Positions 27,331 to 36,114 of a stretch of 64,000 nt of DNA are shown one piece after another. The DNA is from JADJPO01 sp046330955 (GTDB lineage: Bacteria > Actinomycetota > Actinomycetes > Actinomycetales > Kineosporiaceae): contig JAXLRT010000024.1 of assembly GCA_046330955.1 (NCBI GenBank), positions 1-64,000 of the forward strand, read 5' to 3'. A program made the position numbers and the translations under genes. The notes beneath the pieces are model-generated. The model was not told the DNA's origin, ran no database searches, and worked only from the letters and a program-made list of their open reading frames with translations. Each line of letters begins with the position of its first letter. The first letter of the stretch is position 1.

Positions 27331-27558
27331 CGCCCAGCCTCCAGAACTCGGGAACGACGTCCCGTGAGCTCCGCGAGGTCTGGGCGAAGGTAGGTGAGGA
27401 GAAGGAACCCTCACGCCGCGTGGACGCGGCGTGACGTCAGTCAACGCCCACGAACGTCCGACGTCAACACGAGATCACGCAGACGTCGTGGTATGCCGCG
27501 GGGCGAGGCCACGAGCCGATCGAGCCGCGTCCCGGCTCATCGCGACCACTGGTCGGTC
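27331..27558. other. Intergenic region with a hairpin
   Basis: About 230 bp without a supported gene between the minus-strand small ORF and the plus-strand DUF4304 remnant. A hairpin (27411-27434) is the only structure I see. Confidence 0.4.
27411..27434. terminator. GC-rich hairpin
   Basis: Perfect 10-bp inverted repeat TCACGCCGCG / CGCGGCGTGA with a 4-nt loop. No U-run follows on either strand. A terminator or regulatory hairpin upstream of the divergent genes is possible. Confidence 0.5.
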
Positions 27559-27902
27559 ATGATGACTCGCATGAACGCTGCGGAGTTCTATGCCGTGGTG
27601 CGACGCGAGATCGGGCCAGTCCTGAAAGCCCGCGGCTTCCGCCGCTCGAGCAACGACATCGGTCTCGCGGTCTATCCGCGGGCCGGAATGTGGATCAAGC
27701 CGCTGCCGCAACCTGGCCCCGTGCCCGCCCCGGATCGATTGATCGTCTCGTTCGACCACTCGCCGTGGGGCTGGTTGTCGGGCCTCGGTGGGGAGTTTCG
27801 CGTCTACCTCGAAGTGGGCGGTTGCGCCGCGATCAACGATGTATCCATCCGCCGCTGCGCCGCCTCATCTGCGTGTCCAGTTCGATCTGCTACCGGAGCT
27901 AG
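27559..27902 (+). pseudogene. DUF4304-like gene remnant
   Basis: From the ATG at 27559 the protein reads MNAAEFYAVVRREIGPVLKA, GFRRSSND and later WGWLSGLGGEFRVYLEVGG, like the start of DUF4304-type domains. Near 27835 the frame is lost. In the +1 frame the following bases encode PPHLRVQFDLLPELA, which would continue the domain. The gene then stops against the ATG of the DUF4062 gene, so it is both frameshifted and short. Its frame by chance joins in phase with the next gene. Confidence 0.5.
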
Positions 27903-27906
27903 CGCC

Positions 27907-29154
27907 ATGAAGATCTTCGTGTCGTCCACCTCTCGGGATCTCGCCGAATACCGAGCGGCGGCGATCCGCGGGCTGCGCCGGCTCGGCCACACCGTGGTGG
28001 CCATGGAGGACTTCACCGCCGCGCCGGCTTACCCCTTGAGCCGGGTGGTCGAGCTCGTGCGCGCGAGCGACGCCTACGTCGTCATCGTCGCGTGGCGATA
28101 CGGCTTCCCCCCGGTCACGGAGGGCGTGGCCGACCTCCCGGTGGCCCCTTCGGGCCGGTCCGACATCTCCATCACCGAGTGGGAATATCTCGCGGCGAAG
28201 GAGGATCCGGACCGGCCGATCCTGCCGTTCCTGCTCGCCGAGACGGCGCCCTGGCAGCCGCAGGACATCGATGGCTTCGACGACGGTCGCAGTGCGGACA
28301 CGACCATCACTGAGGTACGGAACTTCCGAGCAACCCTGGCACGCGAGCACATCGTGTCGTTCTTCAGCCGGCCCGACGAGCTCGAGGCGCTCGTCACCGC
28401 GGCGGTGACCTCTGCGCGCCTGGCTCGCGGCGTCTTCCTCAACCAGTTCAGCCTGGGCAAGCCGATCGAGGGGTACGAGACGACCCCTGACGCCTCGTAC
28501 ACCGGGCGGCTCGTGGACATCGTCCGTAACGGTGGCGGCGAGAGCGTGGCCCACGTCAACATCGCGAGTCCGTGGTGGTCGACGCGGCTCTACCTGCTGG
28601 CCTTCCTGCTCGACCGACTGACCGCTACCCGGCGAATCCTGGTCACGGACGGCGCGGAGTTCGTCGGGCTGCTCCCCCTCGGCGCGGTGCTCCGCGGGAT
28701 GGCCGCGCTGCACGACCGGATCCGGGAGTTCGAAACCGCGGAGCGGCAACGCGCGCAGACCGAGCCGGACGTCGTCCGCGAGGCCGAGGCGCTCGTCGCG
28801 CTCTTCGAGTCGTGCTTCCGACCGCGCCGTCCGTCCGGCCAGGCGCGCCGAGCAACCGAGGCCACCCCCGAGTCCATCGAGGCGTCGACGAAGATCGACG
28901 TCACCAAGGCTAATCTCGGCCGCTGGTTCGAGGACTCCCTGGTGACCAGCCCGATCCACCTCGACAGCACGACCCGCGCGCGGCCGCTCGACCTCGTGCG
29001 ACTCTTCGACTTCCCCGGCGACTTCGTGCCGATCACCGTTGTCGAGCGTGTCGCTCACAAGGACGTCGTGAAGTACCACGTCATCGACAAGCGTGCGTTG
29101 AGCCTGCAGCTCGCGAAGGCCTACGTCACCGAACTGCTCGACGAGAGCGGATAG
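27907..29154 (+). CDS. DUF4062 domain protein
   Basis: A 415-residue protein. Residues 1-115 form a DUF4062 domain: MKIFVSSTSRDLAEYRAAAI, VVAMEDFTA, SDAYVVIVAWRYGFPP and SITEWEYLAAKE are its typical elements. This domain is TIR-like in fold and usually sits at the N-terminus of signalling or STAND-type proteins. The remaining ~290 residues have no recognisable NTPase or repeat. They contain INIASPWW-like sequence, a hydrophobic segment (LYLLAFLLDRL) and a helical stretch rich in Arg/Glu. I chose the ATG at 27907, where the DUF4062 domain begins. GC use is like its neighbours, yet gene order here suggests an accessory island. The function is unknown. Confidence 0.75.
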   Translation: MKIFVSSTSRDLAEYRAAAIRGLRRLGHTVVAMEDFTAAPAYPLSRVVELVRASDAYVVIVAWRYGFPPVTEGVADLPVAPSGRSDISITEWEYLAAKEDPDRPILPFLLAETAPWQPQDIDGFDDGRSADTTITEVRNFRATLAREHIVSFFSRPDELEALVTAAVTSARLARGVFLNQFSLGKPIEGYETTPDASYTGRLVDIVRNGGGESVAHVNIASPWWSTRLYLLAFLLDRLTATRRILVTDGAEFVGLLPLGAVLRGMAALHDRIREFETAERQRAQTEPDVVREAEALVALFESCFRPRRPSGQARRATEATPESIEASTKIDVTKANLGRWFEDSLVTSPIHLDSTTRARPLDLVRLFDFPGDFVPITVVERVAHKDVVKYHVIDKRALSLQLAKAYVTELLDESG

Positions 29155-29159
29155 CCCTC

Positions 29160-29426
29160 ACCCAGCGCTGCTCGGCAGACGCTTACCTCGTGGGCCGGAC
29201 TGCAGGTAGGCCAGCATCGCGACAATGCGGCGATGCCCGTCGTCCGATTCGACCAGCCGAGTTCGAGCAGGATCTGACGCTCATGGCCCTCCGCGGTGCG
29301 CTCGCTGACGACCAAGCGCCGGGCGATCGCAGGGTTGTTGAGGCCCTCGGCCACCAACTCGAGGACTTCGCGTTCGCTTGGGGTGAGGCCGGCCAGAGGG
29401 TCCGTGCGCGAGCGTGCCGCCACCAA
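29160..29426 (-). pseudogene. LuxR/NarL-type HTH remnant (minus strand)
   Basis: Encodes LAGLTPSEREVLELVAEGLN and the recognition helix region ARRLVVSERTAEGHERQIL, a LuxR-type DNA-binding domain. Near 29240 a frame change is needed to follow it (ESDDGHRRIVAMLAYLQS). The N-terminal receiver or sensor domain is missing. A GTG at 29426 is only a formal start. Confidence 0.6.
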
Positions 29427-29469
29427 ATGTCCTACTGAGGGTCCAGGGCAGACCCTCCTGCGGCCACCC

Positions 29470-29677
29470 TGCTGCGCAGCGCCTGGCCACGCTCACCGAC
29501 CGCGAACGCGAGGTAGCGGCCGCGGTCGGGGCCGGTGCCTCCAACGCAGAGGTGGCCGCCACCCTGTTCATGAGCGAGGCAACCGTCAAGGCACACGGGT
29601 CACGCCTGTTCAGCAAGCTCGAGGTCGTCGATCAGGTACAGATCGCCATCGTCGTGCACGACGCCGACCCGTCGTGA
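29470..29677 (+). pseudogene. LuxR-type HTH remnant (plus strand)
   Basis: Encodes RLATLTDREREVAAAVGAGA, then EVAATLFMSEATVKAHGSRLF and SKLEVVDQVQIAIVVHDA, the C-terminal half of a LuxR/NarL response regulator. No receiver domain precedes it. It lies head-to-head with the minus-strand remnant, so both were cut near 29430-29470. Confidence 0.6.
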
Positions 29678-29757
29678 CACCCTTCTCGACTCACGACTGA
29701 CATCGCAGCCCGGCTCTACCTTGGCTACGTGCCGGGGATGGAGTACAACCGACGGTC

Positions 29758-30846
29758 ATGAAGTCGTTGCCGACGGTGCTCCACTTTCGGGGCACGGTGT
29801 TGCCCGAGGGCACAGTGCGCGATGTGTTCGTGGTCGACGGACGGATCACCTTCACCGAGCCGTCCGATGCCGTCACCGTCGCAGACGGCGGGTACCTCAC
29901 GCCTGGCCTGGTGGACGCGCACGCTCACCTGTCGCTGCACAGCCCAGCCGGGGATGACGCCGAACCCGCCCTGAGGGTCCGGGCCAGCGCCCGCGCCCAA
30001 CTGGCCGCCGGTGTGCTCGCGATCCGCGAGCCGGGTTCCCCTGACGACGAGTCGCAACGGATCGGCCCGGGCGAGGGCCTGCCGCGGACCGTGACGGCAG
30101 GGCGCCTGCTGGCTCGGACCGGGCGATACTTCCCCGGTCTGGGGCGTGAGCTGGAACCCCAGCAGCTGCCCGAGGCAGCCGAGGAGGAGGCTCGAAGCGG
30201 CCGCGCCTGGGTCAAGGTGATCGCCGACTTCGTCGCTCCCGGTGGTGCGATCACCGCGGCGTTCCCGGCGGAGGTGCTGGCGGAGACTGCTCGGCGGGTC
30301 CATGCCGTCGGCGCCAAAATCGCTGCGCATGCGGGCGATCCGGATGTGATCTCCGCCTGTATCGAGGCGGGGTTCGACTCGATCGAGCACGCCACCGGGA
30401 TGCGCGCGGACCAGATCGACGCCGCCCTGGCAGCGGGCACAGCCATCGTCCCGACGCTGATCATCCGGGACGGCGTGCTGGGCGCGGTGCGGGGATTCGG
30501 TGGCGACGACGCCACGGTGCAGGCGATGGCCGCCGTCCTGGACGGCCAGGGGGCCGTGGTCCGTGAGGCCGCCGAACGCGGCGTCACCGTTCTGGCCGGG
30601 ACGGACGCCGGGATGGTGCCGCACGGGCTGGTCGCCACCGAGATCGGGCTGCTGCTGTCCGCCGGGCTGACACCCGAGCAGGCCTTGGGCGCGGGGTCGT
30701 GGCTGGCCCGCGCCTATCTCGGGCTGCCTGGGATCAGCGAGGGTGCCCCGGCCGACCTCGTGGTCTTCCCCGACGACCCGCGCGAGGACGTCGATGCCCT
30801 GCGGCACCCCAGCGTGATCCTGCTCGACGGAGTCCGTCGTCGTTGA
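29758..30846 (+). CDS. Amidohydrolase family metal-dependent hydrolase
   Basis: A 362-residue amidohydrolase. An N-terminal beta-sandwich strand set leads into the metal site HxH (LVDAHAHLS, about residue 60). Further ligands follow: a bridging Lys in WVKVIADF, His in AAHAGD, His in DSIEHATG and the catalytic Asp in LAGTDAGMV. The C-terminal sheet (GAPADLVVFPDDPREDV) closes the fold. It resembles imidazolonepropionase/prolidase-like members that hydrolyse cyclic amides or dipeptides. The substrate is unknown. The ATG at 29758 is the natural start. Confidence 0.88.
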   Translation: MKSLPTVLHFRGTVLPEGTVRDVFVVDGRITFTEPSDAVTVADGGYLTPGLVDAHAHLSLHSPAGDDAEPALRVRASARAQLAAGVLAIREPGSPDDESQRIGPGEGLPRTVTAGRLLARTGRYFPGLGRELEPQQLPEAAEEEARSGRAWVKVIADFVAPGGAITAAFPAEVLAETARRVHAVGAKIAAHAGDPDVISACIEAGFDSIEHATGMRADQIDAALAAGTAIVPTLIIRDGVLGAVRGFGGDDATVQAMAAVLDGQGAVVREAAERGVTVLAGTDAGMVPHGLVATEIGLLLSAGLTPEQALGAGSWLARAYLGLPGISEGAPADLVVFPDDPREDVDALRHPSVILLDGVRRR

Positions 30847-30948
30847 CGGCACCTGATCCATGACATGCCCGACGAGTCACGACGCGTCGCCGTCCTCACC
30901 CGCGTCAGCGGCACCCGACCCGACGGGCGGACATTCGCCCCGACCCGA

Positions 30949-31566
30949 TCACCCAGCCCCGTGCTGGCCGACGACGTCGAGCAGCCGGGCGTAGGAACGC
31001 ACCAGCAGCCGCCGTTCCTCAGCCACGCGCGGGTCTTCGAGGCTGCAGCCGTCGGCCACCCACAGGTCCGACACGCGCATTGCCAAGGCCCGGTCCCGTG
31101 CCGGTTCGAGCATGTCCTGCACCGGACGTCCGTACACGTAGGCATACAGGTCTGCGAGCGCCGTGACCAGAGCCGCCTCGTCGGCATCGGTGCGTTCGCG
31201 CTGCAGCACCCGGTGCTCGCGCCACCAGAGCACCTCGCGGCGCGCCGCCTCGGCAGGGTCGATCGCCAGCCCGCGGGACCGCACGACCATGGCGTAGAAC
31301 CGGCGCATGTACTCCCGTGCCCGGTCCGGGTCGTTGTCCGGGTAGGGCGCCCAGACCCGGTTCGCCCGCAGCACCCACCAGGCACCGAGCAGGGTCGCGA
31401 GGCGGCCCATACCGAAACCCACCTTGACCATGCCGACCGCAGACCGCAACACCAGCAGCCAGTCCCGGCGGTAGTAGCCCACCCAGGCGCCGCACTCGTG
31501 AGCGCCCAGCCGGACGGGGTCGAATGTCCACGGGCCGGTCGGCGGATCGGCTGCGGTCGAGTGCAT
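30949..31566 (-). CDS. Conserved hypothetical protein
   Basis: A 205-residue protein, mostly helical, rich in Arg and Trp, without signal peptide. A short hydrophobic stretch (GYYRRDWLLVLRSAVGMVKVGFG) is followed by WAPYPDNDPDRAREYMRRFYA and a helical C-terminus. I do not recognise the family. It is divergent from the DUF5995 gene and shares its upstream region, which may mean joint regulation. Confidence 0.6.
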   Translation of the reverse strand: MHSTAADPPTGPWTFDPVRLGAHECGAWVGYYRRDWLLVLRSAVGMVKVGFGMGRLATLLGAWWVLRANRVWAPYPDNDPDRAREYMRRFYAMVVRSRGLAIDPAEAARREVLWWREHRVLQRERTDADEAALVTALADLYAYVYGRPVQDMLEPARDRALAMRVSDLWVADGCSLEDPRVAEERRLLVRSYARLLDVVGQHGAG

Positions 31567-31727
31567 GGTGCCTCCTACGTCGGGACGCGCACGCGCACGT
31601 CGCCTGCGGACAAGCGGTTGCGTTGGCGGCGATCAGATCGCGGCCCACGTATGTCATCCGTCACCGGCACCCGTGTCGTATCACCGGTCACCACCTGTCG
31701 ATCTGCCGACCCGCACCCGGAGTGACG
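31567..31727. other. Divergent promoter region
   Basis: About 160 bp between the unknown gene and the DUF5995 gene. I see no clear repeats or promoter hexamers. Confidence 0.35.
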
Positions 31728-32567
31728 ATGGAGTCCAGCCCGCGACACCAGACAGGCGTCCTCGCGCCCGCAGCATCGAGGGGCACCGAGGCGTCGGCGC
31801 CCGAGGTTCCCGGAGTCGGCGTGCACGCCGTCCTGGACCGGATGCGACCCGTGCTCGACCGCCTCGAACGGGCCGGCGACCCGCGCTCTGCCTTCCTGGC
31901 CACCTACGCCCGAACGACCGCAGCGGTGGGCGAGGCGATCGTCGCGGCCCGGTTCGAGGATCCGCAGTGGGTGGACAGTTGGGACGTCGCATTCGCCGAG
32001 CTGTACCTGGACGCCCTTGCCGCCTTCGAGACCGATCCTGCGACCGCACCCAGGCCGTGGCGGGCCGCATTGCGCCCCGATCCGGCGCTGAGTCCGCTGC
32101 AGCTGGTGCTGCTGGGCATGAACGCCCACATCAATTACGACCTCCCCCAGGCGCTCCTCTCGGTGATCACCGACGACGAGTTCGCCGACCCCGCGCTGAT
32201 GGCTCGCCGGCGCCGCGACCACGAACGGATCGACACGCTCCTGGCGTCCCGGGTGTCCGCGGAGGATGCGCTGCTCGAGGGCGCCGAGAAGGCGCGAGGC
32301 CAGCGCGCACGGTCGCTGATCGACCGTGCGCTGACCCCGCTGAACCGGCGCGCCACCGGCCGGTTCCTCGCCGAGTCACGGCGCAAGGTCTGGCAGAACA
32401 CGGCTGTACTGCAGGCCGCCAGGGCACGTGGCTCTCAGTCCTACCGAGCGGCGCTCGCCGAGCTCGAGCTCCTCACCGCCGCGAAGATCCACGACCTGCT
32501 CGCGCCCGGACAGGTCTTGATCAAGCTGGCCGCCGGCGGTTTCGGCGTCCTGCTCCCACCGCTCTGA
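31728..32567 (+). CDS. DUF5995 family protein
   Basis: A 279-residue cytoplasmic protein of the DUF5995 type, typical of actinomycetes. Landmarks are FLATYARTTAAVGEAI, DSWDVAFAELYLDALAA, RPWRAAL and LVLLGMNAHINYDLPQALL, with the NAHINYDLP motif as hallmark. The function is unknown. The ATG at 31728 follows a possible GTG at 31722. Without a marked ribosome-binding site the choice is not firm. Confidence 0.83.
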   Translation: MESSPRHQTGVLAPAASRGTEASAPEVPGVGVHAVLDRMRPVLDRLERAGDPRSAFLATYARTTAAVGEAIVAARFEDPQWVDSWDVAFAELYLDALAAFETDPATAPRPWRAALRPDPALSPLQLVLLGMNAHINYDLPQALLSVITDDEFADPALMARRRRDHERIDTLLASRVSAEDALLEGAEKARGQRARSLIDRALTPLNRRATGRFLAESRRKVWQNTAVLQAARARGSQSYRAALAELELLTAAKIHDLLAPGQVLIKLAAGGFGVLLPPL

Positions 32568-32785
32568 CCGCCCCGCCCGCCCGGCCACGCTGCCCAAAGG
32601 TCCACGTGGTGCCTCGGGCGTGCCTGCACGCGCGGCAAAGCTCGGCGGGCTCTGCCGACAGTTGCCACTCAGGCCCGACACCCGATCCGAGTGACGGGCC
32701 TGTGACCTGCCCCAATGCGGTGGAGCTGAGGGGACTCCGTCGCGCTCGTCCCCCGCGCTCCTCCTCGAATCGCCGAGCTTGATCG
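32568..32785. other. Intergenic region, nothing recognised
   Basis: About 218 bp between the DUF5995 gene and the tRNA terminator. Open frames here have no start signal, domain or codon bias. Confidence 0.45.
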
Positions 32786-32844
32786 ATGACATGACACAGG
32801 GCCTGCGACGAAGATCGTGTGTCGCAGGCCCTGTGTCATGTCAT
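32786..32844 (-). terminator. Perfect 24-bp hairpin downstream of tRNA-Ala
   Basis: Arms 32786-32809 and 32821-32844 are perfectly complementary over 24 bp (inner part GGGCCTGCGAC / GTCGCAGGCCC) with an 11-nt loop. It begins 3 nt after the tRNA 3' end, so it is most likely its terminator. There is no U-run, as is usual in actinomycetes. Confidence 0.8.
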
Positions 32845-32845
32845 C

Positions 32846-32920
<75 letters not shown>

Positions 32921-32933
32921 GTGGAGCGGAGCG

Positions 32934-32964
32934 AGTCTATCCCGACTTCCCCTCCGGACTCCAA
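32934..32964 (-). promoter_or_regulatory. Likely promoter of tRNA-Ala
   Basis: On the minus strand TTGGAG (32959-32964) and TAGACT (32934-32939) are separated by 19 bp, and the tRNA starts 14 nt after the -10. The IS element ends about 10 bp upstream of the -35 hexamer. Confidence 0.5.
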
Positions 32965-32973
32965 ATCGCGAGT

Positions 32974-34040
32974 TGACTCACGTCGAATGCCCGCGTGGGT
33001 GGGGTCGTTGACTCATCGGTGGATGCCCGCGTGGGTCAGGCTCGGGTGATGGGGTTGAGCATGGTGCAGCGCAGGGCGGTGTTGGCCTCGCAAGTCGCGG
33101 CGTGGCCGAAGGCGACCAAGGTCGAGAAGTCGACCATCCTGGATCATCTGGTGGCGGTCAACGGGTGGCATCGTGACCACGCCCGCAAGATGATCCGGGC
33201 CGCGGTGGCCGGTGGCGGCTGCGACCGGACGATCGGTCAACGCCGGGCGGCCCGGGCACCGGTGTACACCTACGACGAGACAGTGATCACGGCGTTGGCG
33301 ACGTGTTGGGCGGTGCTGGGCGGCCCGACCGGTAAACGCCTGCAACCGGCGTTGGCGGACCTGGTCCCGGCGCTGCTGGCCCACGGTGAGCTGCCCGATG
33401 ACCAGGGTGATCGATGCGCTGTTGTCGATGTCGGCGGCCACCATCGACCGGCGCCTCAAGGCCAACGGGTCGAGGAGTTCATCAACCACCACCTGCTGAA
33501 ATGGGCCACCGACCGCCAGATCACCTTCACCAAGGCCGGCCCTCCCACTCCAACGACCAAGCCCACATCGAGCAGAAGAACTGGACCACCATCCGCCACG
33601 CCGTCGGCTACCCACCGCTACGACACCCCCGAGAACTGGCCCTGCTCAACGAGCTCTGGCCCCTACAAGCCGAGCTGACCAACCTGTTCCTACCCCAACG
33701 ACTCCTCACAGACCCGCGACAGCGCCAGAGTGATCAAGAAATACGACAAGGCCGCCACCCCGCCACCCGCCTGGCCCGCGACCACCCCGACGTCCTGACC
33801 CCCACCGACACCCGAGAGCCTGCGCCACCAACTCGACGTCCTCAACCCGGCCGGCCTGGCCGCCGCATCGCCGCCGTCCAGGCCAGCCTGCCGAGCTCGC
33901 CCGCCGCCGCGGCGGCATCAACGCGCGCCAAGGCCAACGCCGTCTACCTGTCCAAAACCAAGATCACACCGCCCCACGCCCCGCGGGCACCCACCGATGA
34001 GTCAACGACCCACCCCACGCGGGCATCTTGACGTGAGTCA
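32974..34040 (+). mobile_element. Decayed IS element with ~60-bp terminal inverted repeats
   Basis: The ends match as inverted repeats: TGACTCACGTC at 32974 and its complement ending at 34040, continuing for about 60 bp with few mismatches (ATGCCCGCGTGGG, GTCGTTGACTCATCGGTGG). The motif GATGCCCGCGTGGG occurs twice inside the left end. The element carries one broken transposase gene (33049-33960). No clear target duplication flanks it. The family was not assigned. Confidence 0.75.
33049..33960 (+). pseudogene. Integrase-core (DDE) transposase, internally deleted and frameshifted
   Basis: The N-terminus (MVQRRAVLASQVAAWPKATK, then ILDHLVAVNGWHRDHARKMI) is the DNA-binding region of an integrase-core transposase. 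The segment between AATIDRRLKANG-like sequence (near 33450) and EEFINHHLLKWATDRQITFTK (near 33480) is fused directly, so most of the catalytic core, including at least one Asp, is lost. After about 33540 the frame shifts, and NDQAHIEQKNWTTIRHAVGY and ELALLNELWPLQAELTN appear in another frame; the first contains the last catalytic Glu region. It cannot be active. Confidence 0.8.
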
Positions 34041-34073
34041 CCAGGAATCGAAAACCCCCGCCGACACGACCGG

Positions 34074-34763
34074 TCAGGACGCCGGCGCGTCCGGCGCGCT
34101 CACGTTGAACCGCTCCAGCACCCAGCCGCTGCGCCGCACGCCCAGCTCGGCCCAGTGAGCATTCCCGAAGCCGTCGAAAGTTCGATAGAGCGCCAGGTCG
34201 CGCGCGACCTCCTCGGCGCTGCTCCCCCGCCCGATCAGGCCCAGCAGGCGCAGCATCGCCCCACGCATCGAGGCCCCGTGCGAGACCACCACCAGGGTGC
34301 CGCCGTCCGCCTCGCCGGTCATCGCCTCGACGTGCCGTCGGATGCCGCCCTCGCAGCGCACCCAACACTGCCCCAGCGACTCCCCGCCGCCGATGATCAG
34401 GTCCTCCCCCGCCATCCAGCGGCCGTACTCATCCGGGAAGCGCGACTGGATCTCGTCGCGCAGCAGCCCCTGCCAGGCGCCGCCGTCCCGCTCGCGCAGC
34501 GCGTCGTCCAGCTCGAGGTCGACGCCGAGCGCCTTCGCCAGCGGCTCGGCCGTCTGCCGCGCCCGGGAGAGGTCCGAGGAGACCACCCGGACGGCGCCGC
34601 GCGCCGCGGCGTCCGCCAACCGCTCCCCCAGGTACGCCGCCGCCACAGCCGCCTGAGCCAGCCCCACGTCGTCCAGCTCGACGTCGAGGTGCCCCTGGAA
34701 CCGGTTCTCGGCGTTGGACGCCGTGCGCCCGTGCCGCAGCAGAACGAGCCGTGCAGCGCTCAT
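34074..34763 (-). CDS. Histidine phosphatase superfamily protein (phosphoglycerate mutase-like)
   Basis: A 229-residue phosphatase. The RHG motif with nucleophile His is LVLLRHGRTASNAENRFQG, near residue 10. Further catalytic residues are the Arg in SDLSRARQTAEPL, the Glu in LRERDGGAWQG, and the second His in VVVSHGASMRG. Members dephosphorylate small phosphates or sugars; the substrate here is unknown. It is third in a nadD-rsfS-phosphatase unit, which is common in actinomycetes, 19 bp after the rsfS stop. Confidence 0.9.
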   Translation of the reverse strand: MSAARLVLLRHGRTASNAENRFQGHLDVELDDVGLAQAAVAAAYLGERLADAAARGAVRVVSSDLSRARQTAEPLAKALGVDLELDDALRERDGGAWQGLLRDEIQSRFPDEYGRWMAGEDLIIGGGESLGQCWVRCEGGIRRHVEAMTGEADGGTLVVVSHGASMRGAMLRLLGLIGRGSSAEEVARDLALYRTFDGFGNAHWAELGVRRSGWVLERFNVSAPDAPAS

Positions 34764-34782
34764 GCCGAGCCCACCAACCGGC

Positions 34783-35160
34783 TCACTGGCTCGGGTTGCG
34801 CGGCATCGCGGGCAGCTCCAGCGGCGGACAGTCCCGCCACAACCGCTCCAGCGAGTAGTACTGCCGCTCATCCGTGTGCTGCACGTGCACCACGATCTCG
34901 CCGAAGTCGAGCAGCACCCAGCGCCCCTCGCGCTCGCCCTCGCGCCGGATCGGCTTGGCGCCCAGGCCCAGCAGCCGCTCCTCCACCGCGTCGACGATGG
35001 CGCGCACCTGTCGGTCGTTGGGCGCCGAGGCCAGCAGGAACACATCGGTGATCACCAACTGCTCGCTGACGTCCAGCGCCACCACGTCGGACGCCAACTT
35101 GTCGGACGCCGCGAGCGCCGCCGCGACGGCCAGCTCCCGTGCCCGCTCCGAAGCACTCAC
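34783..35160 (-). CDS. rsfS: Ribosome silencing factor RsfS
   Basis: A 125-residue RsfS/Iojap protein. It binds ribosomal protein L14 and blocks subunit joining when nutrients are short. Signatures are LASDVVALDVSEQL, DVFLLASAPNDRQV and RWVLLDFGEIVVHVQHTDER followed by YYSLERLW. The GTG at 35160 overlaps the nadD stop, showing translational coupling. Length and start agree with the family. Confidence 0.95.
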   Translation of the reverse strand: MSASERARELAVAAALAASDKLASDVVALDVSEQLVITDVFLLASAPNDRQVRAIVDAVEERLLGLGAKPIRREGEREGRWVLLDFGEIVVHVQHTDERQYYSLERLWRDCPPLELPAMPRNPSQ

Positions 35161-35783
35161 CGCATGGACCCTTCCCCAACACTCGACGTCGAACCAGGGG
35201 CATACAGCCCGTATTTGGCGATGTACTGAACGACACCGTCCGGCACCAGGTACCAGACCGGCTCGCCCCGCCCCACCCGGTCCCGGCAGTCCGTGGAGGA
35301 GATCGCCATGGCCGGCACCTCCATCAGCGAGACCCGGTCGGCCGGCAGCCCGGCGTCGTCCAGCACGTGCCCGGGCCGGGTCACCCCGACGAAATGGGCC
35401 AGCTCGAACAGCTCGTCGCTGTCCTTCCACGACAGGATCTGGGCCAGCGCGTCGGCACCGGTCATGAAGAACAGGTCCGCCCCGGGACGCTGCTTCTGCA
35501 GGTCACGCAGGGTGTCGATGGTGTAGGTCGGGCCGGGGCGCTCGATGTCGACCCGGCTGACGGTGAACCTCGGGTTGGACGCCGTGGCGACCACGGTCAT
35601 CAGGTAGCGATGCTCCGCCGGGCTGACCTCGCGATCGGCCTTCTGCCAGGGCTGGCCCGTGGGCACGAACACGACCTCGTCGAGGTCGAACTCCGCGGCC
35701 ACCTCGCTCGCGGCGACCAGGTGGCCGTGGTGGATCGGGTCGAACGTGCCACCCATCACCCCGAGCCGGGTGGGCGTGACCAC
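35157..35783 (-). CDS. nadD: Nicotinate-nucleotide adenylyltransferase NadD
   Basis: A 208-residue nucleotidyltransferase that adenylates nicotinate mononucleotide in NAD synthesis. The nucleotide-binding motif is GGTFDPIHHGHL (about residues 11-22). The second motif, ISSTDCRDRV, near residue 170, is the ISSTxxR form. It is the first gene of the nadD-rsfS-phosphatase unit and starts with GTG. Confidence 0.95.
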   Translation of the reverse strand: MVTPTRLGVMGGTFDPIHHGHLVAASEVAAEFDLDEVVFVPTGQPWQKADREVSPAEHRYLMTVVATASNPRFTVSRVDIERPGPTYTIDTLRDLQKQRPGADLFFMTGADALAQILSWKDSDELFELAHFVGVTRPGHVLDDAGLPADRVSLMEVPAMAISSTDCRDRVGRGEPVWYLVPDGVVQYIAKYGLYAPGSTSSVGEGSMR

Positions 35784-35786
35784 CGG

Positions 35787-35978
35787 TTAGTGGCTACCCG
35801 TCGTCCCCTGCGCGCCGGTCGAACCGTGAGCGACGAACGCGGCCGGGTCGTGGCGGTGAGCCGCCGAGCGGAAGGCGAACATGACCCCGAGCAACAGGGC
35901 GAACACAGCCAACGCGAGCAGGCCGAACCACATCGGGTCCATCGGCAGTTCGTTGACGACCTCTTCGGCCAGCTTCAT
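35787..35978 (-). CDS. Small membrane protein of unknown function
   Basis: A 63-residue protein: a short acidic N-terminus (MKLAEEVVNELPMDP), one membrane helix (MWFGLLALAVFALLLGVMFAF) and a His/Gly/Thr-rich cytoplasmic tail. Such small one-helix proteins are commonly found beside nadD in actinomycetes. Its stop is 3 bp before the GTG of nadD, so it is probably cotranscribed. The function is unknown. Confidence 0.75.
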   Translation of the reverse strand: MKLAEEVVNELPMDPMWFGLLALAVFALLLGVMFAFRSAAHRHDPAAFVAHGSTGAQGTTGSH

Positions 35979-36114
35979 GGCGCCTCGATCCCTTCTCGAA
36001 CCGTTTCCTGCGCGGGCTAGGCTTCCGGCAGGGGCAGCGCACAGTCTGTCATGTCGGACCGGTCCCGTGCGATGCACCTGGCCGTGACGCGGACGAGGGA
36101 AGGACCACACCACG

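Noticed and set aside
27394..27558. Long N-terminal extension of the DUF4304/DUF4062 frame
   Set aside because: The region has no ribosome-binding site at its start, overlaps the hairpin at 27411-27434 and looks non-coding.
32974..34040. Prophage or integrative element at the tRNA-Ala gene
   Set aside because: No tyrosine integrase, att repeat of the tRNA 3' end or phage genes were seen. The only mobile sequence is a short IS with its own inverted repeats.
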